Shown piece by piece: positions 53,118 through 60,966 of a stretch of 64,000 nucleotides of DNA (its first letter is position 1; the number at the start of each line of letters is the position of its first letter). Origin of the DNA: RUG14300 sp964391805 (GTDB lineage: Bacteria > Bacillota > Clostridia > Christensenellales > CAG-1252); the NCBI GenBank assembly GCA_964391805.1, contig CAYMNK010000002.1:62001-126000 (forward strand). The letters run 5' to 3'. Made by a program: the position numbers and the translations under genes. Below the pieces are notes generated by a model. It made no database searches. It was not told where the DNA came from and saw nothing but the letters and a program-made list of their open reading frames with translations.

Positions 53118-54470
53118 TTATCTTTTTCGTTTAAGGCAAACTAAAGTCTCGACGTGATCGGTCATAGGGAACATATCGTATGGCTTGATTTTGACGACGT
53201 CGTAATTTTTCGATAATACCCTAATATCTTCGACAAGGCTACCCGGACTGCAACTAAGATAAACGATGTTTTCAAAACCTTTGGATATGATAGCATTGCA
53301 AACTTTTTTGGTGAGTCCTGCACGTGGAGGATCGACAAATATAGCAGAATTATCGTCGACGGATATGTTCTTAAGGGCATTGCTAAAATCATCTGCAATG
53401 AACTCTATATTATCTACTCCATTCAATTCTGCTGTTTCTCGTGCAGTTTTAACTGCATTATCGGATATTTCTATTGAAACAACTTTCGGTGCTGTCCTTG
53501 CAAATAATACCGATGTAATTCCGATACCGCTGTATGCATCGACTATAACCGAAGGAGAAAGTTCTCTCATATACTCTGCTACATAACTATATATCTTGGC
53601 ACATATCTCTGTATTTGTTTGTAAAAAGTCACCTGCTCCGTAAAGAAAATCCACTCCGACTATTTGGCTATGTATTTTGGTGTCACCCAAATAGTAATTC
53701 GGAGTATCCCTAAATACCGCATTGGATAGGTTCGAATTTATATTTACATTAAGCGATACGCTTTCAAAATACTGCTTCAATAATGCATATAAATAATCTA
53801 AACCATTTTCGATCTTTTTATAAAAAGTCAACGTTATCGACAATGACTTACCCAACATACGAACGACGGCAAAGCGAAGGTTTCCTCTTTGACGACGCGG
53901 ATTATATGTAAGAACTTCGAATCGAGATATCCATGTTTCGAGTGCATTTCTCAATACGCTGAAGCCCTCTTTATCATGCATCAAGCATTCGGGTATATCG
54001 ATAACCTTATGGGATTCGCTACTAAAGAAACCTATTCCGAGTCTATCATCGAATTGTTTAAACGCAAGATGAAGTTTGTTTCTTATAGGGTGATCTACAA
54101 ATTCGATATCTTCTACCTTATCGCGATAATCATTCAATCTACGCTTAATAAGGTCAGTTTTTATTTTACGCTGATACTCGGGAATTACGAAAGAAAGGGT
54201 GCATGCACCGCATTTATCATGATACGGACATGGGCTTGGAATACGATATTCGGAGGGCGTAATAACCTCTGCTAATTGATATATGGTAATATTATCGCTC
54301 ACTTGCGGATCGACACATCTAACCGTTTCACCGGGTAACGCACCTTTAACTAAATTTCTCGAACCGAAACAATAGCATACACCTTCAAGATCATTGCCGA
54401 GTTTTTCTATCGTAAATACAACAGATCCGTCCTTTTGTTTGATAATTTTATTCTTATCGTTTCTTGACAT
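53118..54470 (-). CDS. RlmD-type 23S rRNA (uracil-5)-methyltransferase
   Basis: 450 residues from the ATG at 54470 (AGGAGAAAT upstream); the in-frame start 54 bases earlier lies in the preceding terminator. A TRAM domain comes first, then [4Fe-4S] ligands C81, C87, C90 and C162, the same numbering as E. coli RlmD by my count. SAM fold: DAYSGIGITS (311-320), VDPPRAGL (379-386), and nucleophile C407 in YLSCSP. It makes m5U in 23S rRNA (U1939 in E. coli; Firmicutes RlmCD enzymes also treat U747). Which site is used cannot be told from sequence. Confidence 0.88.
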   Translation of the reverse strand: MSRNDKNKIIKQKDGSVVFTIEKLGNDLEGVCYCFGSRNLVKGALPGETVRCVDPQVSDNITIYQLAEVITPSEYRIPSPCPYHDKCGACTLSFVIPEYQRKIKTDLIKRRLNDYRDKVEDIEFVDHPIRNKLHLAFKQFDDRLGIGFFSSESHKVIDIPECLMHDKEGFSVLRNALETWISRFEVLTYNPRRQRGNLRFAVVRMLGKSLSITLTFYKKIENGLDYLYALLKQYFESVSLNVNINSNLSNAVFRDTPNYYLGDTKIHSQIVGVDFLYGAGDFLQTNTEICAKIYSYVAEYMRELSPSVIVDAYSGIGITSVLFARTAPKVVSIEISDNAVKTARETAELNGVDNIEFIADDFSNALKNISVDDNSAIFVDPPRAGLTKKVCNAIISKGFENIVYLSCSPGSLVEDIRVLSKNYDVVKIKPYDMFPMTDHVETLVCLKRKR

Positions 54471-54490
54471 ATTTCTCCTATGTTGTAAAA

Positions 54491-54514
54491 TGGCACAGTG
54501 TTTATGCTGTGCCA
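54491..54514 (-). terminator. Hairpin after the M29 aminopeptidase gene
   Basis: TGGCACAG / CTGTGCCA, 8-bp perfect stem with an 8-base loop, 10 bases after the stop; a TTTT-containing stretch follows on the minus strand, and the opposite strand has a run of As, so it may work in both directions. It separates serS-aminopeptidase from the methyltransferase. Confidence 0.6.
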
Positions 54515-54523
54515 AAAAAATCA

Positions 54524-55639
54524 TTATAATAAATATTCGGGGTTGAGACCGCTAAGTTCTTCTATTACAAATCTTCCATCCTTACGTATCAAAACTCCGT
54601 CAAACCATATCTCACCGCCACCGTACTCGGGAGTTTGTATTTGTACAAGGTCCCAATGTACAGCACTATGATTACCGTTATCCGCTCTTGTGTAACTGTC
54701 ACCCGGTGTGAAGTGAATACTTCCGCTAATTTTCTCGTCAAATAGTATTTCACCTGACGGAACCTTGATATACGGATTCAAACCAAAAGCAAACTCTCCT
54801 ACATACCTTGCACCTTCGTCTGTGTCGAATATTTCATTACAAAGTTCGGTATAATTGGATGTTGCTTTTACAATTTTACCATCCTTGAATTCAAGTCTGA
54901 CATTTTCAAACTTAACTCCGTTACGTAGGCTGGGCGCATTATATGATATATATCCGTTAACACTATCCTTGATGGGTGCAGAATATACTTCTCCGTCGGG
55001 AATATTGCGATGTCCTACACACGGTACGGCACCGATTCCCTTGATGGAAAACGATAAATCGGTGTCCTTAGCTATAATATGGACCTTATCAGTCCTATTC
55101 ATAAGGTCAACCAACGGCTTTACTCTTTCTTCCATACGAGCATAGTCAAGACAGCAAACATCGAAGTAATAATCCTCAAATGCCTCTGTACTCATACGTG
55201 CTTGTTGAGCGGTTGCACTCGTAGGATAACGCATTATCAACCATTTCTTTTGCTTAACTCTGATTTCTCCGTGAACGGTCTCGGAGAACAGTTGGGTATA
55301 CGCTTTCATAAGGTCACGAGGTACATCACTCATTTCGTAAGTATTCGTTCCGCCACTTACACCGATATAGCAATCTACATCTTGCATTAAAGCACCTACG
55401 TGCTTAGCGAAAAACTTGAACGCTTCCTCGTTACCCTCTTTGATCAATTCCTTAGTAACTCGTCTATCTAAAAGTCTGACAAACGGTATACCACCTGCAT
55501 CATATACGGCGTCAATAATAAGCTTCACAAACTCATAATCCACGCCGATAGCCTCTATAAGCACCTTTTCGCCTTTTTGACAGCCGATGCTATAATTGAC
55601 TATATTATATGCAAGTTTTTTTTGTCTTCTATCGAACAT
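54524..55639 (-). CDS. M29-family metallo-aminopeptidase (AmpS/PepS type)
   Basis: 371 residues, the normal length. It opens with the family pattern LAYNIVNYSIGCQKGEKVLI, and the C-terminal metal region shows GSIHFTPGDSYTRAD and HWDLVQI, with His and Asp ligands for two metal ions. It removes N-terminal residues from peptides in the cytoplasm. The ATG begins 2 bases after the serS stop with only a weak site, so it is translated by coupling to serS. Pairing of aminopeptidase with a tRNA synthetase gene is probably incidental. Confidence 0.93.
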   Translation of the reverse strand: MFDRRQKKLAYNIVNYSIGCQKGEKVLIEAIGVDYEFVKLIIDAVYDAGGIPFVRLLDRRVTKELIKEGNEEAFKFFAKHVGALMQDVDCYIGVSGGTNTYEMSDVPRDLMKAYTQLFSETVHGEIRVKQKKWLIMRYPTSATAQQARMSTEAFEDYYFDVCCLDYARMEERVKPLVDLMNRTDKVHIIAKDTDLSFSIKGIGAVPCVGHRNIPDGEVYSAPIKDSVNGYISYNAPSLRNGVKFENVRLEFKDGKIVKATSNYTELCNEIFDTDEGARYVGEFAFGLNPYIKVPSGEILFDEKISGSIHFTPGDSYTRADNGNHSAVHWDLVQIQTPEYGGGEIWFDGVLIRKDGRFVIEELSGLNPEYLL

Positions 55640-55641
55640 AA

Positions 55642-56922
55642 CTATTTAATTACATCGAAGCCTGTCCACTTACGCAAAACTTCGGGAACGGTTATAGAGC
55701 CGTCTGCATTTTGCATTTGCTCTACCAATGCAGGAATAACTCTGCTGGTTGCTAAGCCCGAACCGTTGAGAGTGTGAACAAATTCGTTTTTACCTGTAAC
55801 GGAATTACGGAATTTAGTATTATTACGTCTTGCTTGATAATCGTTAGCGTTTGATACCGACGATACCTCTTTATAAATTCCCATAGATGGAATCCAAATC
55901 TCGATATCGTAAGTACGTGCCATACTTGCGGAACAGTCGCCTGCGGCAAGCTTAGAAACCCTGAAATGTAAGCCGAGTTTTTCAACGATTCTCGATGCCT
56001 TAGCTACAAGCTCTTCGAATGCTTCCATAGAATGCTCGGGATGTGCATATTGTACCATCTCGATCTTATTGAATTGGTGACCCCTGATCATACCACGCTC
56101 TTCGCTACGATATGTTCCCGCCTCTTTACGATAGCAAGGTGTATATGCGAAGAATTTCATAGGCAATTTAGACTCGTCGATAATCTCGCCGGAATACATA
56201 TTAACCAATGCAGTCTCTGCGGTAGGAAGCATAAAGTGTCCTTTTTTGCGGTCGTTGCCTTCATCGGCTAACCAATAAACTTCATCGGCAAATTTGGGGA
56301 ATTGTCCTGCACCGAAACCACAATTGTATCCTAACATATGAGGAGGTAAAATAAATTCGTAACCGTCGGTCAAGTGCTCTTCGATAAAGAAGTTAAGCAA
56401 TGCCCACTCTAAAATAGCACCCTTATTGCGATATAACCAATATCCGTTACCTGCAAGCTTAACGCCACGCTCATAGTCAATTAAACCAAGCTTAGTGCAA
56501 AGATCATAGTGATTCTTAGGCTCAAAATCGAATTGAGGTTTTTCACCTACAATTCTGATAACCTTATTATTCTCTTTCTCGCCGGGAAGAAGGTCGGGAT
56601 CGGGAGTATTAGGAAGACTTGAAACAAAATTAAATATCTTGTCCGATAAATCGTTAATTTCCTTATCCTTTTCGGCAATAGCATCACCTAATTCACGCAT
56701 TTTTGCGAAAATCTCGTCAACAGGTTGACCGGCTTTTTTGAGTTTAGGAATTTGAGAACTAACGCTATTTCTTTCGGCTTTCATCTTATCGACTTCGGAC
56801 TTTTTAGCACGACAGTCTGCATCCCATGATAAAAGCTCGGTAAAATCTACATTACAGCCCTTTCTTGCCAATAATTCGGCAACTTCACTTGGATTATTTC
56901 TAATCTTATTGATATCTAACAT
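55642..56922 (-). CDS. serS: Seryl-tRNA synthetase
   Basis: 426 residues. The N-terminal coiled-coil arm (about 30-105) binds the long variable arm of tRNA-Ser; class II motif 2 is at about 261-285 (CYRKEAGTYRSEERG, HQF) and motif 3 near 388-407 (NGSGLATSRVIPALVEQ). It charges tRNA-Ser and tRNA-Sec with serine. AAGGAG lies 9 bases before the ATG. A sigma-A promoter is present; no T-box leader (no AGGGTGGNACCGCG-like sequence), although serS is often T-box controlled in Firmicutes. Confidence 0.98.
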   Translation of the reverse strand: MLDINKIRNNPSEVAELLARKGCNVDFTELLSWDADCRAKKSEVDKMKAERNSVSSQIPKLKKAGQPVDEIFAKMRELGDAIAEKDKEINDLSDKIFNFVSSLPNTPDPDLLPGEKENNKVIRIVGEKPQFDFEPKNHYDLCTKLGLIDYERGVKLAGNGYWLYRNKGAILEWALLNFFIEEHLTDGYEFILPPHMLGYNCGFGAGQFPKFADEVYWLADEGNDRKKGHFMLPTAETALVNMYSGEIIDESKLPMKFFAYTPCYRKEAGTYRSEERGMIRGHQFNKIEMVQYAHPEHSMEAFEELVAKASRIVEKLGLHFRVSKLAAGDCSASMARTYDIEIWIPSMGIYKEVSSVSNANDYQARRNNTKFRNSVTGKNEFVHTLNGSGLATSRVIPALVEQMQNADGSITVPEVLRKWTGFDVIK

Positions 56923-56960
56923 AATAGTAACTCCTTATATTTTTAAAGAAATCTTTTAAT

Positions 56961-56989
56961 ATTATATATCTTATTTAATAGAAAATCAA
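56961..56989 (-). promoter_or_regulatory. serS promoter
   Basis: Minus-strand TTGATT (56984-56989), exactly 17 bases, TATAAT (56961-56966); leader about 32 bases. Confidence 0.7.
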
Positions 56990-57010
56990 TATTTTACAAT
57001 GATTTTTTTC

Positions 57011-57038
57011 ACGATTATATTTTGACGATTATATTTTG
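57011..57038. repeat. Tandem 14-bp repeat upstream of serS promoter
   Basis: ACGATTATATTTTG occurs twice in tandem, with a degenerate third copy (AATTATATTTCG). It lies 22 bases behind the serS -35; an AT-rich upstream element or regulator site is possible. Confidence 0.7.
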
Positions 57039-57087
57039 AATTATATTTCGATAGTAATGAAAAGAATGGGTTTTTTATAAATAAGGA

Positions 57088-57512
57088 TTAAGATACCAAC
57101 GCCGTTGCGTTGCAGCTACGCAGTTCGACTACGTGTTTCACACTTCGCTCAGTATGACATATATTCAATTATCCTTAATTTTGCGATAGCATAACATCAT
57201 TTGCCGTAGGCAAACATCATTCATAATTATGCAGAGCATAACATCATTAGCATCAGCGCCGGTCCGCCGTCATACTGAGTGGAGCGTAAGCGAAATCGAA
57301 ATCTGAGTATAACGAAGATCAAACGACATAGGCGTTTGGTATCTTGCGGACGATAAAAACAAGTTTTTGTTACGGTATCCGGTTTTATAATTTGGATTAA
57401 GATACTGCTCGGTTGAACCTCGCACTGCTTCGCAGTTCGACTACAGGACGATTTCGCTCAGTATGATCTTTGATGGTGTTGTGCGTTGTCGTCCGCAAGA
57501 TATTATTATCTT
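57088..57512. repeat. Dispersed intergenic repeat, locus D (composite, both orientations)
   Basis: The largest copy, in the gene-free stretch 56,990-57,559. It contains CGCAGTTCGACTAC near 57,435, an inverted piece with GTCATACTGAGTGGAGCG and GGTATCTTGCGGACGATAA (57,339-57,357), a direct TCGTCCGCAAGATA near 57,489, and an internal duplicated word AGCATAACATCATT (57,187 and 57,234). Confidence 0.75.
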
Positions 57513-57559
57513 TGGAAAAACAAATCCGCTTTATTTATTAATTATTTTTATATCGGGTA

Positions 57560-57588
57560 TTGAATTTTTATCGAAAAGTGGGTATAAT
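57560..57588 (+). promoter_or_regulatory. Promoter of the oxidoreductase pair
   Basis: TTGAAT (57560-57565), 17-base spacer, TATAAT (57583-57588), 34 bases before the ATG. Confidence 0.65.
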
Positions 57589-57622
57589 TATAGTAGATAA
57601 TTTATATAAAGGAGATTACGCT

Positions 57623-59143
57623 ATGAGTAAACAATATGACGTCGTGGTCGTAGGTGCAGGCAATGGCGGATTGGTTGCGGCAGGATTGACTGCTAAAGCC
57701 GGTCTTAAAACTCTGTTGCTCGAAAAACACAATCTACCCGGCGGTAGTGCATCATCTTTCAAAAGAGGTAGATTCGAATTCGAACCGTCATTGCACGAAC
57801 TATGCAGTGTAGGTAATGCCGAAAAACCAAACGAGGTTTATAACATCTTCAAAAGTTTAGACGCAAATATCGATTGGAGATACGAGCATAACACATTCCG
57901 CGCAATATATACGGGCGAAAACGGATATGACGTTAAACTAAGAGCAGGAGAAGACGATTTTTGTGACGATATCGAAAAAATCGTACCCGGTTCAAGAAAA
58001 TCAGTTAAAGCGTTTTTTGATCTTGCAAGAAGTGATAAAGAAGCAATTAACTATATTTATAGCAAAAAGGGTAACCCGAACCCCCTAACAATGCTATTCA
58101 AGCACGGCAACTTTATGAGAGATGCTTCTCACTCTATGGAAGAAGTCGAAATTGCACTCGGTATGCCCGAAAAAGCTCGTAATATTCTAAATACCTATTG
58201 GTGCTACTTGGGTGTTCCTACAGACGAATTAAGTGCATTCCATTATATGACAATGGTTTATTCCTATGTCAACGACGGTGCGGCAATGCCACATAAACGT
58301 TCACACGAATTGAGCATTGCTCTCGAAGATTCTATAACTAAAAACGGCGGTGAGGTTTGGTATAATGCGGAAGTTGTAAAATTTTTATACAACGATGACG
58401 GCTCGTGTGCAGGTGTACAACTCAAAAACGGAGAAAAAATTTTTGCAAAACAAATTATTTCCAATGTAATTCCTAACAATGTTTACGCCATGTCCGACAA
58501 TAGACATGTGCCCGAAAGAGAATTACGTCTTGCAAACAGCAGAAAACTCGGATTGACATTTGTAACAATTTATATCGGTCTCGATTGCACTAAAGAAGAA
58601 CTTGGTATAGACGATTATACGGTCTTTAAATCCAATTATGCTAACCCCAGAGAATGCTTCAATAAGCGTGGTGAACTCAATTATTACATTGTCAACTGTT
58701 TAAATGAGGTTATTCCTGACTGCTCACCTGAAGGCACAAGTATGTTATTCTTCACGCTTCCCATGTTCGGCGAAGACTTGCCCGAGGATTTAACCCCCGA
58801 AAACTACAAAAAGTGGAAGAACGACATTGCAAAGCGTGCTATAGAAGACTACGAAAAGACACTCAATCTCGACATTTTCTCACATATAGAAGAAATTGAA
58901 GTTGCAACTCCTGTTACGTTTGCAAGATATCTCGGTACGCCTAACGGGGAAATATACGGTTATGAATTATCGGGTTGGGATAGCATAATGACACGTATTA
59001 TGCAAAACTCTCAAGATTTTACGGTAGATAACCTTACCTATTGCGGTGGCCACAATATAAGAGGTGACGGTTACAGTTCTGCATACATTACAGGCGTAAA
59101 TGCCGGTACTGCAGTAATTAGAAAACTTAAAGGAGGTAACTAA
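57623..59143 (+). CDS. FAD-dependent oxidoreductase of the phytoene desaturase / retinol saturase group
   Basis: 506 residues from the ATG at 57623 (AAAGGAG 8 bases upstream); the longer in-frame TTG start would fall on the -35. Dinucleotide-binding VVVVGAGNGGLVAAGL (8-23), EKHNLPGGSASSF, and a C-terminal FAD motif YCGGHNIRGDGYSSAYITG. This is the CrtI/COG1233 fold, which desaturates or saturates lipid-like substrates. No carotenoid genes are near, so a different C=C reduction or oxidation is likely. The next gene, 1 base away, is a flavin/2Fe-2S reductase that could supply electrons. Confidence 0.85.
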   Translation: MSKQYDVVVVGAGNGGLVAAGLTAKAGLKTLLLEKHNLPGGSASSFKRGRFEFEPSLHELCSVGNAEKPNEVYNIFKSLDANIDWRYEHNTFRAIYTGENGYDVKLRAGEDDFCDDIEKIVPGSRKSVKAFFDLARSDKEAINYIYSKKGNPNPLTMLFKHGNFMRDASHSMEEVEIALGMPEKARNILNTYWCYLGVPTDELSAFHYMTMVYSYVNDGAAMPHKRSHELSIALEDSITKNGGEVWYNAEVVKFLYNDDGSCAGVQLKNGEKIFAKQIISNVIPNNVYAMSDNRHVPERELRLANSRKLGLTFVTIYIGLDCTKEELGIDDYTVFKSNYANPRECFNKRGELNYYIVNCLNEVIPDCSPEGTSMLFFTLPMFGEDLPEDLTPENYKKWKNDIAKRAIEDYEKTLNLDIFSHIEEIEVATPVTFARYLGTPNGEIYGYELSGWDSIMTRIMQNSQDFTVDNLTYCGGHNIRGDGYSSAYITGVNAGTAVIRKLKGGN

Positions 59144-59144
59144 A

Positions 59145-60353
59145 ATGAAAAAACCTAAGATTTCTTCTTTAAATCCAATGAAGTTTACTAAGATTGGTGA
59201 AAAAAGAGATGCTGTGATCGCTAACAGCCCTGCCGATCCCCTACCACATCAAGATAGTTATCTCGCAAATAAAATTGCCAAAGCTTTACACCCCGACAAA
59301 CAGGCTCTTGTTATTAGTAAGATCGAGGAATTCTCTCCGGACATCAAGAGATACACGTTGTCAGCCAATAAGGACAAGGGTACTGAAAAATTAGCATATT
59401 TCAGCGCAGGTCAGTATTTAAGCATTACGCTTAGCATAGGCGAAGCCATACTTACAAGACCTTATTCAATATCGTCTTCACCTACCGACGCTCTAAACGG
59501 TTTTTACCAAATTACCGTCAAAAGGGTCGCTAACGGTTTAGCTACAAATTATATTCTCGATAATTGGAAGGTTGGCGATGGGATTAATGCATCGGCACCG
59601 CTTGGAGAATTTACCTATGAACCACTAAGAGATGCACAAAACGTTATAGGCTTAGCAGGCGGTAGCGGTATAACTCCGTTTTTAAGTCTCGCACGTGCAA
59701 TAGAATGTGGGGATGAAGATTCACTCAATTTGACATTGCTATACGGTTCAAGGACTAAAGCAGATATACTATTCAAAGATGAATTTGATAGAATTGCAAA
59801 CTCAACGGACAGATTCAATGTAGTTTATGTTTTGAGCGATGAAAAGGATAGCGACTACGTAAACGGATTTTTAACGGCAGAACTCATCAAACGATATGCT
59901 CCATCCGATAAGCCCTATTCGATTTTTATGTGCGGACCGCAAGGAATGTACCAATATGCAGATACCCAAATAGAACTATTAGGTATTAGACGTAAATTCG
60001 TAAGGCGTGAATTATTCGGCGAATACCATAATCCGCAAAAGGAAGAGGATTATGTTAAACCCGATAGCGAAACGGTAAAAATATCCGTCATTGCCCGTGA
60101 CAAAAAGTACGAAATAGAAGCATCTTGCAATGATACAATTCTTCAGTCGGTAGAAAAACACGGAATATACCTACCCGCTCACTGCCGTTCGGGTGAGTGT
60201 GGATGGTGCCATTCAAAATTGACAAGCGGGAGTGTGTATATTCCTAAGTCGGTAGACGGTAGAAGACTTGCCGATAAGGATTATGGTTATATTCATCCGT
60301 GCTGTACGTTCCCGTTAACCGATGTAGAAATAGTTATATACCCGGACAAATAG
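59145..60353 (+). CDS. FNR-type NAD(P)H reductase with C-terminal [2Fe-2S] ferredoxin domain
   Basis: 402 residues. Order: an N-terminal extension (1-50), FAD domain with RPYSIS (105-110), NAD(P) domain with AGGSGITP (171-178) and CGPQGM (263-268), then plant-type [2Fe-2S] ligands C347, C352, C355 and C386 or C387. It moves electrons from NAD(P)H through FAD to the cluster, or the reverse. GGAGG lies at the end of the preceding gene, coupling the two. The pair looks like a self-contained reductase/oxidase system. A strong terminator follows. Confidence 0.93.
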   Translation: MKKPKISSLNPMKFTKIGEKRDAVIANSPADPLPHQDSYLANKIAKALHPDKQALVISKIEEFSPDIKRYTLSANKDKGTEKLAYFSAGQYLSITLSIGEAILTRPYSISSSPTDALNGFYQITVKRVANGLATNYILDNWKVGDGINASAPLGEFTYEPLRDAQNVIGLAGGSGITPFLSLARAIECGDEDSLNLTLLYGSRTKADILFKDEFDRIANSTDRFNVVYVLSDEKDSDYVNGFLTAELIKRYAPSDKPYSIFMCGPQGMYQYADTQIELLGIRRKFVRRELFGEYHNPQKEEDYVKPDSETVKISVIARDKKYEIEASCNDTILQSVEKHGIYLPAHCRSGECGWCHSKLTSGSVYIPKSVDGRRLADKDYGYIHPCCTFPLTDVEIVIYPDK

Positions 60354-60358
60354 AAAAG

Positions 60359-60388
60359 AATCTGCTTCTTCATGAAGCGGATTTTTTT
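60359..60388 (+). terminator. Terminator of the oxidoreductase pair
   Basis: AATCTGCTTC, loop TTCAT, GAAGCGGATT (one T-G pair), then six Ts; 6 bases after the stop. Confidence 0.85.
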
Positions 60389-60451
60389 AATGATGATGCA
60401 CATTACCGTCTGCAAAAAAAGACTAATATAATTCTATCATCTTTTATGATT

Positions 60452-60785
60452 TGGATTAAGATACTGCAAGGCTGAGACTTGCACTGCTACGCAGTTCGAC
60501 TACGGTCTGTCGACCTTCGCTGTAAGGGTCGATTAGTAATCGCCCTATCCTTGTTAAGGCAAGCGATAACGCCCCATATATGTCAATCCAAGCGTAGGAA
60601 AACTACGATAAGATTCAAATCATCAATTGTCATACTGAGTGAAGCAAAAACGGAATCTAAATTCGAACGAAGTGAGAATCAAACGACGCTCAGTATGACA
60701 TTATTGGTCACTAAAGCCCAACAGTAAGTGCAAAATATAAAGCAAGTGCGAGGACTTGCTTTTGGCGGGCGATTACTAATCGCCC
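60452..60785. repeat. Dispersed intergenic repeat, locus E (composite)
   Basis: Shares CACTGCTACGCAGTTCGACT and GGTCTGTCGACCTT with locus A, plus a GTCATACTGAGTGAAGC word and an inverted GCTCAGTATGAC. Two pieces with GATTA-x-TAATCGCCC occur: 60,526-60,545 and the perfect hairpin GGGCGATT/AATCGCCC at 60,767-60,785. A second hairpin AGCAAGT/ACTTGCT is at 60,741-60,760. It fills most of the gene-free stretch 60,389-60,860. Confidence 0.75.
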
Positions 60786-60864
60786 CACTTTTGTAATATA
60801 TTATTAGCTATTTTGTAAAATGTATGTGTTTTTATATTCTAATATAGGGATTATATTCAATGCG

Positions 60865-60888
60865 AAAAGGGCCTTTTACAGCCCTTTT
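60865..60888 (-). terminator. Terminator of the metalloprotease gene (bidirectional)
   Basis: AAAAGGGC / GCCCTTTT, 8-bp perfect stem with an 8-base loop; T-runs on both sides. 78 bases after the protease stop on the minus strand. Confidence 0.75.
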
Positions 60889-60966
60889 TTAAGTTATTGG
60901 TATTTAGTTTATATTAATATTAGTTCTAATATTCTATAACATCACAGTTTTATTCTATCAAAATTG

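Noticed and set aside
56923..57010. T-box riboswitch before serS
   Set aside because: No T-box consensus or antiterminator hairpin; the leader is only about 32 bases.
60479..60727. 82-codon plus-strand frame containing VILSEAKTES-like sequence
   Set aside because: It is a translation of dispersed intergenic repeat E, a common artefact of such repeats.
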